8,630 bases of DNA, taken from contig NZ_JYJG01000559.1 in NCBI RefSeq assembly GCF_000955955.1, forward strand, positions 1 through 8,630. The letters are read 5' to 3'. Positions within the stretch are counted from its first letter, which is position 1. Every line of letters begins with the position of its first letter. This document shows, one piece after another, positions 1-7,744 of this stretch. The DNA is from Lentzea aerocolonigenes. GTDB taxonomy: Bacteria > Actinomycetota > Actinomycetes > Mycobacteriales > Pseudonocardiaceae. The position numbers were made by a program, and so were the translations under genes. The notes under the pieces are model-generated. The model was not told where the DNA came from. It saw nothing but the letters and a program-made list of their open reading frames with translations, and searched no databases.

Positions 1-488
1 GCGGCGGACCTCTCGGCGCTGCCGGTCGCCTGTGCCGACGCCGTGGCGATCTCGCTGTCCTGGGTGGCTGGGATTGGCGTTGCGGGCACCACGACATCCG
101 TGCCTGTTGTGCCCGGCGCGGTGAGGGGTTCGTGTGGTGCGGTGGGCGTCTGGGTATTGCCGGTCGTCGCCTGTGTCGGCGCCGTGGCGATCTCGTCGTC
201 CTGGGTGGCTGGGACCGGCGCAACGGGCACCTGGACCTTCGTGCCTGTCGCGCCAACCGCCGCGAGGGTCTCGCCTAGTGCGGTGGGAGTTTCGGTGTCG
301 CCGGTTGCTTCTGCAGGCGGCGCGGCGATCTCGCTGTCCTGGGTGGCTGGGACCGGTGTCGCGGCAACCTGGACCTCCGTGCTTGTCGTGTCCGGTGCGG
401 CGGGGGGCTCGAGTGGTGCGGTGGGAGTTTCGGCGTTGCCGGTCACCTCAGCCGACGCCGTAGCGACCTCGCCGTCCCGGACGGCTGG
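1..488 (-). repeat. Tandem 138/141-bp coding repeat (46-47 residues per unit)
   Basis: Residues 258-419 of the caspase-family protein consist of three full units (258-303, 304-349, 350-396) and a fourth cut by the window edge. Each begins PA-V/T-R/Q-D-x-E-I/V-A and contains a TPTA block, then an acidic/Pro segment and a T-x-V-x-V stretch ending in PV or PI. On the DNA, copies of GATCTC (or GACCTC) beginning at 48, 189, 327 and 465 give spacings of 141, 138 and 138 bases. Neighbouring copies share runs of identical bases over 20 long, third positions included, so the expansion looks recent. Composition suggests an extended, disordered linker or stalk and not a folded repeat. Confidence 0.88.
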
Positions 489-1259
489 GACCGGCACCAC
501 GGGCAACAGGACCGGCGCGAGTTCCGCGGGCACGTGCGCGGGATTGCGGGTCAGCGCCAGGTGGTCGGCTGTGCCGGTGCCGCGTTGTCGCGGCAGTGGC
601 AGGCCGCGACTTGTCATGGTGTGCAGCAGGTGCCGGTAGATGGTGCCGAACGTCAGCAGTTCGGGACCCTCCGGCACGCCGGTTCGCAGCAGTTCGAGGA
701 GTTCGCCGGTGAAGGCCGTGTGCCGGGCACCCGGTGGGGCGAGGGCGACGGCGTTGGCGGAGGTCGCCGCCAGGACGTAGGTGCCTTCGATGCCCATCTG
801 GCCCTGGATCGCGCCCTCTCCGGCCATGTCACCGGCGGCACGGCCGCTGAAGCAGCAGTCGAGGATCACCACCCGGTTGCGGGCCGGGCTGTCGCGGATG
901 ACGTCGCGGACCAGGTCGTAGGCGAGAGCGCTGACCGGGAGTTCGCACGTGTCGGTGTCGGTCAGGCTCAGGAAGAGGTCGTTGCGGGGGCCGGTGAGGC
1001 CGTGACCGGCGAAGTAGACGATCAGGGTGTCCGTGGCACGGGCCGCGTGCCGCTGGAGTTCGCGGTAGACCGTGCGGATGCCTGCTGGATCGGGCACCAC
1101 GACGCAGTGGTCGGCTGACAGGCCGCCCAGGCCGGGGTCGGTGAGGACCGCGGCCAGGTCGTCGAGGTTGTGCCGCACGGCGGGCAGCCCGGCCAGGTTG
1201 CGGTACGTGCTGGTGCCGATGAGCACCGCGTAGGAGCTCGAGGGAACGGGCAGGCGCAC
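1..1259 (-). CDS. Caspase-family (peptidase C14) protein with repetitive C-terminal linker, 3' end outside window
   Basis: A cysteine peptidase of the caspase/metacaspase fold, expected to cleave protein substrates in the cytoplasm; no signal peptide or membrane segment is seen. The frame is open from a GTG at 1259 to the left edge (419 codons). The fold starts at once (YAVLIGTSTY, residues 10-19). The catalytic His is H86 in VYFAGHG and the catalytic Cys is most likely C136 in VILDCCFSG (131-139), both with the usual surroundings. YVLAATSANAVA (161-172) matches the next conserved strand. The domain ends near residue 225. From residue 258 the protein becomes a tandem Pro/Ala/Thr-rich repeat, still running at the edge, so a further domain may follow. 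The GTG lies one base after the EACC1 stop (TGA-C-GTG), so the two are almost certainly co-translated. Domain call is firm; substrate and trigger are unknown. A role in a conflict or cell-death system is inferred from the partner gene. Confidence 0.9.
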   Translation of the reverse strand, partial: MRLPVPSSSYAVLIGTSTYRNLAGLPAVRHNLDDLAAVLTDPGLGGLSADHCVVVPDPAGIRTVYRELQRHAARATDTLIVYFAGHGLTGPRNDLFLSLTDTDTCELPVSALAYDLVRDVIRDSPARNRVVILDCCFSGRAAGDMAGEGAIQGQMGIEGTYVLAATSANAVALAPPGARHTAFTGELLELLRTGVPEGPELLTFGTIYRHLLHTMTSRGLPLPRQRGTGTADHLALTRNPAHVPAELAPVLLPVVPVPAVRDGEVATASAEVTGNAETPTAPLEPPAAPDTTSTEVQVAATPVPATQDSEIAAPPAEATGDTETPTALGETLAAVGATGTKVQVPVAPVPATQDDEIATAPTQATTGNTQTPTAPHEPLTAPGTTGTDVVVPATPIPATQDSEIATASAQATGSAERSA

Positions 1260-1260
1260 G

Positions 1261-1602
1261 TCAGCCCGTCCCGAGCAGGTCGCGCAGGGGCTGTGCGGGG
1301 TCGATGTCCTGAGTGGCGGTGACCGACCGTCCATCAGGTGCCTTGATCGTCACCGTGGCGCCGGACTCCCGCTGGGCGAGCCACACCGGTATCGACCGGG
1401 CGAGTACGTCCAGGGCCGGGGCGGAGGCCACGACCACCAGTTCCACGCCGGAGCCCATCGCGCCGTCCGGTGCGGCCGGGGTGACCGCTCTCAGCCTGCC
1501 GCGCAGCTCCGGTTCGTGCCGCAGCCAGTCCCACAACGACTCCAAGCCGGTGCGGTGGCCGTCGACGGTGATCGTGACCGTCTCGGGTGACTCGCCGGGC
1601 AT
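1261..1602 (-). CDS. EACC1 (effector-associated constant component) protein
   Basis: A 113-residue adaptor of the EACC1 family, small proteins found beside caspase, trypsin-like or other effector enzymes in predicted actinobacterial conflict systems. Their biochemical role is not settled; coupling effector to sensor is the usual proposal. The pattern fits the family: an N-terminal strand (VTITVDGH, about 8-15), a helix with LWDWLRHEPELRGRL, a central hydrophobic strand (VELVVVASAPALDVLARSI), then WLAQRESGATVTIKAPDGRSVT and a short C-terminal helix LRDLLG. The ATG at 1602 is chosen because GGAG sits seven bases upstream. The frame stays open further upstream to 1704, but that part is not family-like and runs into the intergenic operator. 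It is first of the two-gene unit with the caspase. No membrane segment or catalytic motif is seen. Family call is by pattern memory, without a profile search. Confidence 0.85.
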   Translation of the reverse strand: MPGESPETVTITVDGHRTGLESLWDWLRHEPELRGRLRAVTPAAPDGAMGSGVELVVVASAPALDVLARSIPVWLAQRESGATVTIKAPDGRSVTATQDIDPAQPLRDLLGTG

Positions 1603-1736
1603 GGGGCATCTCCGTTCGCGCTGGATGCCGGAGTTGTCGCCGGTCGGCCACGGTCCGTTACGACCATCCGTAGAGGTCTGGACCATTTCGTGCTTCAATG
1701 ACAACGGGTCGCCGCCTGCATGCGAAAGGTGAGCGA
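1603..1736. promoter_or_regulatory. Shared divergent promoter region, EACC1/caspase and chitinase
   Basis: These 134 bases separate the divergent starts of the EACC1 gene (1602, minus) and the chitinase (1737, plus), so both transcripts must start here or inside the genes. The region holds the DasR-like palindrome at 1674-1685 and a looser GGTC-N6-GACC inverted repeat at 1652-1665. I see no convincing -35/-10 pair on either strand; TTGTCA on the minus strand (1704-1699) has no good partner at normal spacing. Confidence 0.6.
1674..1685. promoter_or_regulatory. DasR-responsive-element-like palindrome (AGGTCTGGACCA)
   Basis: AGGTCTGGACCA closely matches the 12-bp element found upstream of Streptomyces chitinase genes (TGGTCTAGACCA type), the core of the DasR (GntR-family, N-acetylglucosamine-responsive) binding site. 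The GGTC/GACC half-sites are intact; the two central bases are TG, not TA, and the first base is A. It ends 51 bases before the chitinase ATG, a sensible place for control of that gene. Whether this genome encodes DasR cannot be seen. Confidence 0.6.
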
Positions 1737-2780
1737 ATGTCTGCCCGCTTGGTACTGAAGGCGCTGACAGCCCTGCTTCTGCTCATGAGCACCGTGCTCG
1801 TCCCGTCCACCGCGCAGGCGGCCGACACGTGTGCGCTCAAGTCCCGTCCCGCCGGCAAGGTGCTGCACGGCTACTGGGAGAACTGGGACGGCGCGTCGAA
1901 CGGGGTGCATCCGCCGTTCGGCTGGACGCCCATCACCGACGCCCGCATCAAGCAGCACGGCTACAACGTCATCAACGCGGCGTTCCCCGTGATCCGCTCC
2001 GACGGCACCGTGCTGTGGGAGGACGGCATGGACGCGGGCGTCAAGGTCGCCACGCCTGCCGAGATGTGCGCCGCGAAGGCGGCGGGCGCCACGATTCTGA
2101 TGTCGATCGGTGGCGCGGCGGCGGGCATCGACCTCAGCTCGACCGCGGTGGCCAACCGGTTCGTCGCGACCGTGGTGCCGATCCTCAAGAAGTTCAACTT
2201 CGACGGCATCGACATCGACATCGAGACCGGGCTGGTCGGCAGCGGCAACATCAGCCAGCTCTCACCCTCACAAGCCAACCTCATCCGCATCATCGACGGC
2301 GTGCTCGCGCAGATGCCCGCGGGGTTCGGTCTGACGATGGCGCCCGAGACCGCGTATGTGACGGGCGGCAGCATCACCTACGGGTCGATCTGGGGTGCGT
2401 ATCTGCCGATCATCAAGAAGTACGCGGACAACGGGCGTCTGTGGTGGCTGAACATGCAGTACTACAACGGATCCATGTACGGGTGCTCCGGCGACAGCTA
2501 CCAGGCCGGTACGGTGCAGGGCTTCGTCGCGCAGACCCAGTGCCTCAACAAGGGGCTGGTCGTGCAGGGCACGACGATCAAGGTGCCCTACGACAAGCAG
2601 GTGCCGGGCCTGCCCGCTCAGCCCGGCGCAGGCGGTGGCTACCTGAGCCCGAGCCTGGTCGGGCAGGCGTGGAACAGCTTCAACGGCCAGCTCAAGGGGC
2701 TCATGACCTGGTCGATCAACTGGGACGGCTCGAAGAACTGGACCTTCGGCGACAAGGTGAAGTCGTTGCAGGGCAGGTGA
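1737..2780 (+). CDS. Secreted family 18 chitinase (GH18), single catalytic domain
   Basis: Hydrolyses beta-1,4 bonds of chitin outside the cell by the substrate-assisted retaining mechanism of GH18. The 347-residue product has a typical signal peptide (MSARLVLKAL start, Leu-rich core, cleavage near AQA-AD at 28/29). The (beta/alpha)8 domain follows directly: GYWENWDG (45-52), the SIGG strand (123-126), catalytic motif DGIDIDIE (156-163) with proton donor E163, MAPETAYV (201-208), MQYYN (240-244) and the final TWSINWD strand (324-330). No carbohydrate-binding module, fibronectin domain or linker is present, unlike many streptomycete chitinases, so it is probably aimed at soluble or accessible chitin. 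The ATG at 1737 is preferred to the in-frame start at 1698 because AGGTGAG lies just upstream and the signal peptide begins there. A DasR-like palindrome upstream suggests N-acetylglucosamine-linked control. A strong hairpin follows. Confidence 0.95.
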   Translation: MSARLVLKALTALLLLMSTVLVPSTAQAADTCALKSRPAGKVLHGYWENWDGASNGVHPPFGWTPITDARIKQHGYNVINAAFPVIRSDGTVLWEDGMDAGVKVATPAEMCAAKAAGATILMSIGGAAAGIDLSSTAVANRFVATVVPILKKFNFDGIDIDIETGLVGSGNISQLSPSQANLIRIIDGVLAQMPAGFGLTMAPETAYVTGGSITYGSIWGAYLPIIKKYADNGRLWWLNMQYYNGSMYGCSGDSYQAGTVQGFVAQTQCLNKGLVVQGTTIKVPYDKQVPGLPAQPGAGGGYLSPSLVGQAWNSFNGQLKGLMTWSINWDGSKNWTFGDKVKSLQGR

Positions 2781-2786
2781 AGCAGC

Positions 2787-2839
2787 GCGAAGCCCGGCGG
2801 CACAGCGTGTTCTGGAGGCACTGTGCGGCCGGGCTTCGC
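2787..2839. terminator. Strong bidirectional hairpin terminator between convergent genes
   Basis: GCGAAGCCCGGC (2787-2798) pairs perfectly with GCCGGGCTTCGC (2828-2839). After one G-G mismatch, GCACAG (2800-2805) pairs with CTGTGC (2821-2826), leaving a 15-base loop. The hairpin lies just after the chitinase stop at 2780 and just before the stop of the convergent hydrolase at 2850, so it can end transcription from both sides. There is no U tract, as is common in actinomycete terminators. Confidence 0.85.
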
Positions 2840-2849
2840 CTTCAACGGG

Positions 2850-4124
2850 TCACTTGCGGGGCGCGACCCTGGACTCGTAGGACTTCGGGCGGTACCACGG
2901 GTCGAAGAAGCAACCGGTGCCGTACTGCTCGTCGTGGCCGGGACAGGCGGCCGCGATCAGGAACGGGTTGGACCGCAGCCCGAACTTCTCCCACGCCGCC
3001 AGCGACTGGATGGCCGCCGCGTACTCGGAGTCGCTGAACGCCGAGTGCGTCGCCTCGGTCGTGAAGGTCTGCACCAGGTTGTACCAGCGCCCGGCCTTCA
3101 GGACCTGGTCCCGGTAGGCCGACTCGTGCTCCACGAACGCGGTGGGGTCGCCGATCGCGTGCACCGACAGCACCGGGATGTCGATCTTGCCGGTGAGGTC
3201 GCTGTCGTAGGCCAGCTCGGCGCGGGCGGCGGGATCGGCGGCGAAGCGCTCGACGCCCGCGTTCAGGGCCGCGTCGTCGTGCGAGCCCTGGTAGACGACA
3301 CCCGTGTTGCTCCAGGGGTTCCGGTCGCCCAGCCGGTTGTGCACGATGTCGCGGAACGTGAACGTCGCGAAGTTGAGGTGCGAGTTCAGCGTCTCCTCGG
3401 GGATCTTCGTGACCGCGAGGACGTCGTCGAGCTTCTGCTGCTGCGCGGGCGTGCGACTTCCTGCCACGCCAAGGCATTCCTCGATCCGGGAGCGCAGACC
3501 GGCCGTCGTCATCGTGGAACCCGGACGCAGGCCCTGCCACAGCGGGTACTGCACCTCGGACGGGCGCGGGTGGTTGCCGCAGTAGTACTGGTAGACCACG
3601 CGCAGGTCGACGCGGTAGTCGTAGCCGCGCGTGCCGCCGGCCATCACCCCGCTGGTGAGCAGCGCCGCGTCGTAGCCCTTGTACAGCTCGATGGTCTTCG
3701 CCGCGACGTTGCCGCCCCACGACTGACCGTGGAGGTAGACCTTGTGCGGCTTCAGCATCGCGCTGACCATCTTGCGCAGGTTGTCGGTGTCCTCGGCGGC
3801 CATCCGCGTGCCGTAGCCGCCGCGCCGGTACGAGGTGCCCGCCCAGGCGTAGCCCTCCTTGACCATGACGGCCCAGCGGTTCAGGTCGTCACGGGTGCGT
3901 TCGGGCGTGGGGTCGCCCAGGTCCGGACCGCCGTGCGAGTGGACGACCAGCGTCTTGTTCCACTTCTTCGGCACGGCGATCGTGTAGTAGGCGCCGTTGG
4001 CGTCCCGGCCCTCGTAGCACGTGGCGTCGGCGGGAACCCTCTCCGGGCACGCTGCCGTGGGCGGCAGCGGCGGCGCGGGCGTCACGACGCTCGCGGCTAG
4101 TGCGAATGCCAGCAGGACGTTCAT
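2850..4124 (-). CDS. Secreted alpha/beta hydrolase
   Basis: A 424-residue exported serine hydrolase; the substrate is not identifiable, and an esterase or a peptidase are both possible. A short hydrophobic N-terminus (residues 1-24, no basic n-region) reads as a signal peptide or lipid-free anchor. The oxyanion-type HSHGGPDLG lies at 62-70. The nucleophile elbow GQSWGG (133-138) gives S135; likely partners are D326 in VHAIGDPTAFVEH and H360 in EATHSAF. About 180 residues between nucleophile and acid form a large lid or cap. Six cysteines (26, 36, 182, 217, 394, 405) in an exported protein suggest disulfides; the final pair brackets a C-terminal tail (CPGHDEQYGTGC). No clear Shine-Dalgarno site precedes the ATG at 4124, and a stop (TAA, 4151-4149) lies in frame just upstream with no other start between, so the start is well constrained. 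It is convergent with the chitinase, which it may accompany in extracellular polymer breakdown, but that is only a neighbourhood argument. Confidence 0.85.
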   Translation of the reverse strand: MNVLLAFALAASVVTPAPPLPPTAACPERVPADATCYEGRDANGAYYTIAVPKKWNKTLVVHSHGGPDLGDPTPERTRDDLNRWAVMVKEGYAWAGTSYRRGGYGTRMAAEDTDNLRKMVSAMLKPHKVYLHGQSWGGNVAAKTIELYKGYDAALLTSGVMAGGTRGYDYRVDLRVVYQYYCGNHPRPSEVQYPLWQGLRPGSTMTTAGLRSRIEECLGVAGSRTPAQQQKLDDVLAVTKIPEETLNSHLNFATFTFRDIVHNRLGDRNPWSNTGVVYQGSHDDAALNAGVERFAADPAARAELAYDSDLTGKIDIPVLSVHAIGDPTAFVEHESAYRDQVLKAGRWYNLVQTFTTEATHSAFSDSEYAAAIQSLAAWEKFGLRSNPFLIAAACPGHDEQYGTGCFFDPWYRPKSYESRVAPRK

Positions 4125-4161
4125 GGCGGAATCGTGAGCCCGGCTCGATTAGTGGTCCAGC

Positions 4162-4314
4162 TCACTCGCGCAAACTTGGGATTTCCCTGACGTTACGATC
4201 GTCCACGGCCTCGCGCAACGCCCGCAGCACCTCGCTGAAGTCCAGCCGGACCGACCAGCAGTGGACGCTCGTGAGCGACTGATGGCGGTACGGTCGGCGG
4301 CGTGAGTTTTCCAC
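4162..4314 (-). CDS. Possible small protein of 50 residues, unrecognised (may be a gene remnant)
   Basis: The region between the hydrolase and the acetoacetate decarboxylase-like gene contains a minus-strand frame from GTG at 4314 to TGA at 4164-4162. Third positions are mostly G or C (about 41 of 50 codons), and the product looks protein-like, with a helix-forming stretch DFSEVLRALREAVDD after HCWSVRL. The competing minus-strand frames give only Arg/Pro-rich shadow products. No Shine-Dalgarno sequence precedes the GTG, and the first 13 bases overlap the start of the divergent gene, so it may be the surviving 3' part of a lost gene. I do not recognise the family. Confidence 0.35.
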   Translation of the reverse strand: MENSRRRPYRHQSLTSVHCWSVRLDFSEVLRALREAVDDRNVREIPSLRE

Positions 4315-4883
4315 CTGAGCCGTGGTACCTGCGCGGAACTCTCGTGCTCTCCGTGTTCCGCGTGCCGAGGCGGCTGGTCCGAGACGAGCACCTGCCCGCG
4401 GGGACTCGGCTGATCACGCTGGCGGGCAACGCTTTCGTGGCTGTCGCGTTCGTGTCGTACGAACCGGGCGGCGTGCTCACCTACGAGGAGCTCCTGGTGG
4501 CGACTCCGGTGTGGGACCGGGGTGCGGTGGCCGTGTCGGTGCCGCAGATCTGGGTCGACAGCGAGGCCTCCCGGCTGGGCGGGCGTGAGCTGTGGGCCAT
4601 CCCGAAGCAGCTCGCCCGGTTCGGTGAGGGCTCGTCGATCGCGGGTGTCGCGGTGACGGGCGGCGTGCCGTTGCCGGGCCGGTGGAAGGTCGCCGGCCGT
4701 GTCGTACAACGCCTCGACGGCCGGGACGTGCGCGCGCACGCCGCCATGTCCGGGCGGGTCAGGCTCGTGCGGGCGGGGTGGATGTTTCCCGTCGGCGGGC
4801 CGTTGGGCTACTTGACCGGCCGGACGCCGCTCGTCAGCCTCGCGATGGACGACATGCGGCTGACGTTCGGTCAGGCCCCGTAG
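4302..4883 (+). CDS. Acetoacetate decarboxylase-like (ADC superfamily) protein
   Basis: A 193-residue cytoplasmic protein of the acetoacetate decarboxylase fold, whose members form a Schiff base between an active-site lysine and a keto acid. The signature PQIWVDSEASRLGGRELWAIPKQLARF (81-107) matches the family block around the catalytic lysine, here K102. In true decarboxylases a second lysine follows directly and lowers its pKa; here that position is Q103. Superfamily members lacking that lysine include aldolase/dehydratase-type enzymes and proteins of unknown activity, so decarboxylation should not be assumed. It is shorter than the clostridial enzyme (about 245 residues). The GTG start at 4302 is the only one that keeps the N-terminal strand; the upstream site is weak (GGCGG), so translation may be leaderless or inefficient. 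It stands alone on the plus strand, convergent with the DUF2199 gene 33 bases away. Fold call is good; reaction unknown. Confidence 0.8.
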   Translation: MSFPPEPWYLRGTLVLSVFRVPRRLVRDEHLPAGTRLITLAGNAFVAVAFVSYEPGGVLTYEELLVATPVWDRGAVAVSVPQIWVDSEASRLGGRELWAIPKQLARFGEGSSIAGVAVTGGVPLPGRWKVAGRVVQRLDGRDVRAHAAMSGRVRLVRAGWMFPVGGPLGYLTGRTPLVSLAMDDMRLTFGQAP

Positions 4884-4916
4884 CTGGTCAGCACGTGTCG
4901 ATCCGCCCGCCGGCGG

Positions 4917-5774
4917 TCACGACTCGCCGATGTACTGGACGCTGTTCAGCACGTGCTGCGCCCACGCCCGGTCGGCGGGAAAGCGGTGGACCACCCGCAC
5001 GGACAGCATGGTGCCGGGACGCACGACGTGCCCGTGGAACACCTGCTCCTCGTTGCCGTCGATCACCTCGCTGAGCCAGAACGCGTGCCGCAGCTCCGGC
5101 CCGATGTGCTCGACCGAGTGGTCCTCCGACGGGTAGCCCTCGATCACGGCCGCGAGGAAGTCGCTGGGCGTGCGCTGGGCCCTGTCGTTGTAGACGTCGA
5201 GCCCCACCCACCGGCCGGGGCTGGAGAACCACACCGTCCGGTCCTCCACGACGCAGCGCATGCCCGCGGTCCGCTCGACGGTCCAGACCTCGCCCAGCGT
5301 CTCCCGGACCGGGACCGGCAACGGGTGCCGGATGCAGCTCAGCACCTCGTCGCGGTCCCATTCGCGCTCCAGCAACGGGTGCGCGGTGTAGTACGGCAGC
5401 TCGTCGGCGTTCAGCACGGCCGCTTCGACCGGGACACCGAGCAGGTCCCACGGCAGGATGAGGTTCGCGAACGTGCCGGACACGCGGAAGTTCGCGTACT
5501 CGGAGTCGTTGTCCCAGACCGCGTGCGCGTACATCGCGTCGACTTTGCTGATCTTCATCCATGCGCCGAAGACCAGCTCCACTCCTCCGGTCAGCCGAAC
5601 CGGCAGGAGACAACGGAGGTACGTGTCGCCGTCCGGTCCGGCGAGCAGCCCGCCTGTCGGCGCGGTGAGCTGCTCCGAGGGCACGCCGATCAACGGCTCC
5701 GGGCGGTTCAGCCGAAAGTCGATGCGGTCCGTAGACGTGATCTCGGCTCCGCAGCATCCGCATTGGACGGTCAT
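4917..5774 (-). CDS. DUF2199 domain-containing protein
   Basis: A 285-residue cytoplasmic protein whose first 160 or so residues resemble DUF2199: an N-terminal Cys cluster (CGCC, C5/C7/C8), a middle strand ending in FGAWMKIS (69-76), a NLILPWDLLGVPVEA segment (104-118) and RHPLPVPV (149-156). DUF2199 has no established function. The protein is longer than usual for the family; residues 163-285 form a second region (WVGLDVYN, FLAAVIEGYP, LRHAFWLSEVI, GTMLSVRVVHRFP) that I do not recognise. It begins 11 bases after the DUF779 stop and is probably third in the aldehyde dehydrogenase operon, although the nearest purine-rich site (GAGGAG) is rather far from the ATG at 5774. That ATG must be close to the true start because the conserved cysteines follow at once. 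The role in the operon is not deducible. Confidence 0.75.
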   Translation of the reverse strand: MTVQCGCCGAEITSTDRIDFRLNRPEPLIGVPSEQLTAPTGGLLAGPDGDTYLRCLLPVRLTGGVELVFGAWMKISKVDAMYAHAVWDNDSEYANFRVSGTFANLILPWDLLGVPVEAAVLNADELPYYTAHPLLEREWDRDEVLSCIRHPLPVPVRETLGEVWTVERTAGMRCVVEDRTVWFSSPGRWVGLDVYNDRAQRTPSDFLAAVIEGYPSEDHSVEHIGPELRHAFWLSEVIDGNEEQVFHGHVVRPGTMLSVRVVHRFPADRAWAQHVLNSVQYIGES

Positions 5775-5785
5775 GGATGCAGATG

Positions 5786-6135
5786 CTAGAGCTCCTCGGA
5801 GTTCAGCAAACGTGAACGCACCAGAAACCGCATTCCAAGTGGAGCCTCAAGAGAGAACCCGCTCCCACGACCGGGCACCACGTCGATCGTCAGGTGCGTG
5901 TGCGACCAGTACTCGAACTGCGCCGCGGACATCCACACGGGAACGACGAACGAGTCGACCTCCAAATCCCCGAGGTGCACGTCCGCCGCGCCGGTGCGGA
6001 ACTCCCCGGCTGGGTAGCACATCGGGGCCGAGCCGTCGCAGCAGCCGCCGGACTGGTGGAACATCAGGTCGCCGTGCGACGCCCGGAGGCGGCGGAGCAG
6101 ATCCGCCGCCTCCGGGGTCAGGGCCACGCGGGGCA

Positions 6136-6136
<1 letters not shown>
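5786..6136 (-). CDS. DUF779 protein, partner of aldehyde dehydrogenase
   Basis: A 116-residue protein of the DUF779 family, frequently encoded next to ExaC/AcoD-type aldehyde dehydrogenases; its activity is undefined. The family pattern is clear: RVALTPEAADLLRRLRASHG (3-22), then MFHQSGGCCDGSAPMCYP (25-42) with conserved cysteines C32, C33 and C40 and nearby H21 and H27, which together look like a metal or redox site. VPVWMS, FEYWSHTHLTIDVVPGRG and the C-terminal GFSLEAPLGMRFLVRSR complete the domain. The start is the ATG at 6136, whose A is also the last base of the dehydrogenase stop (TGATG), so translation should be coupled. A longer in-frame extension to 6295 lies antisense-like within the dehydrogenase frame and is rejected. 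Likely a helper or maturation factor for the dehydrogenase; that is inference from linkage. Confidence 0.9.
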
Positions 6137-7659
<1,523 letters not shown>

Positions 7660-7744
7660 CTCGCCTCCCGCATCGTTGCGAACTGAACCGCGACGCTAGG
7701 TAGTGGAACGTTTCACGCACGTTGCATCCGAAAGGAGTAACGAA
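7660..7744. promoter_or_regulatory. Divergent promoter region, aldehyde dehydrogenase operon and regulator
   Basis: These 85 bases must hold the promoters of both the dehydrogenase operon (minus) and the regulator gene (plus). Besides both ribosome binding sites (GGGAGG before 7659; AAAGGAG at 7731-7737) it contains the near-palindrome at 7703-7716. CGTTGC occurs at 7674-7679 and 7720-7725, and again inside the regulator gene at 7789-7794. No clear -35/-10 pair was found. Confidence 0.6.
7703..7716. promoter_or_regulatory. Candidate operator: near-palindrome GTGGAACGTTTCAC
   Basis: The 14 bases read GTGnAACGTTnCAC, symmetric at 12 of 14 positions. ACGTT recurs 11 bases further on (7708 and 7719), about one helical turn. 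It lies 43 bases upstream of the dehydrogenase ATG and 28 before the regulator start, so a dimeric regulator bound here could act on both genes. The divergent GAF regulator is the obvious candidate ligand; this is inference. Confidence 0.5.

Noticed and set aside
43..639. Plus-strand open frame of 198 codons with apparent repeats
   Set aside because: It is the shadow of the caspase linker repeat; the minus-strand frame continues directly from the caspase domain.
1603..1704. Longer N-terminus for the EACC1 protein from ATG at 1704
   Set aside because: The extension is not family-like and crosses the DasR-like site, and the ATG at 1602 has a good ribosome binding site.
2823..4100. Plus-strand open frame of 425 codons opposite the alpha/beta hydrolase
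   Set aside because: Low-complexity Val/Arg/Gly-rich translation; the minus strand has a signal peptide, GQSWGG and a plausible triad.
4884..4916. Possible terminator between the convergent ADC-like and DUF2199 genes
   Set aside because: Only a short CCGCC/GGCGG inverted repeat is present, too weak to call.
4947..4958. Perfect 12-base palindrome CAGCACGTGCTG, with CAGCACGTG also at 4889-4897
   Set aside because: It lies inside the end of the DUF2199 coding region and encodes ordinary residues; no promoter is nearby, so chance in GC-rich DNA is the simpler explanation.
4888..5763. Minus-strand frame of 291 codons overlapping the DUF2199 gene
   Set aside because: Out-of-frame shadow with Arg-rich composition; the overlapping frame from 5774 shows the DUF2199 pattern.
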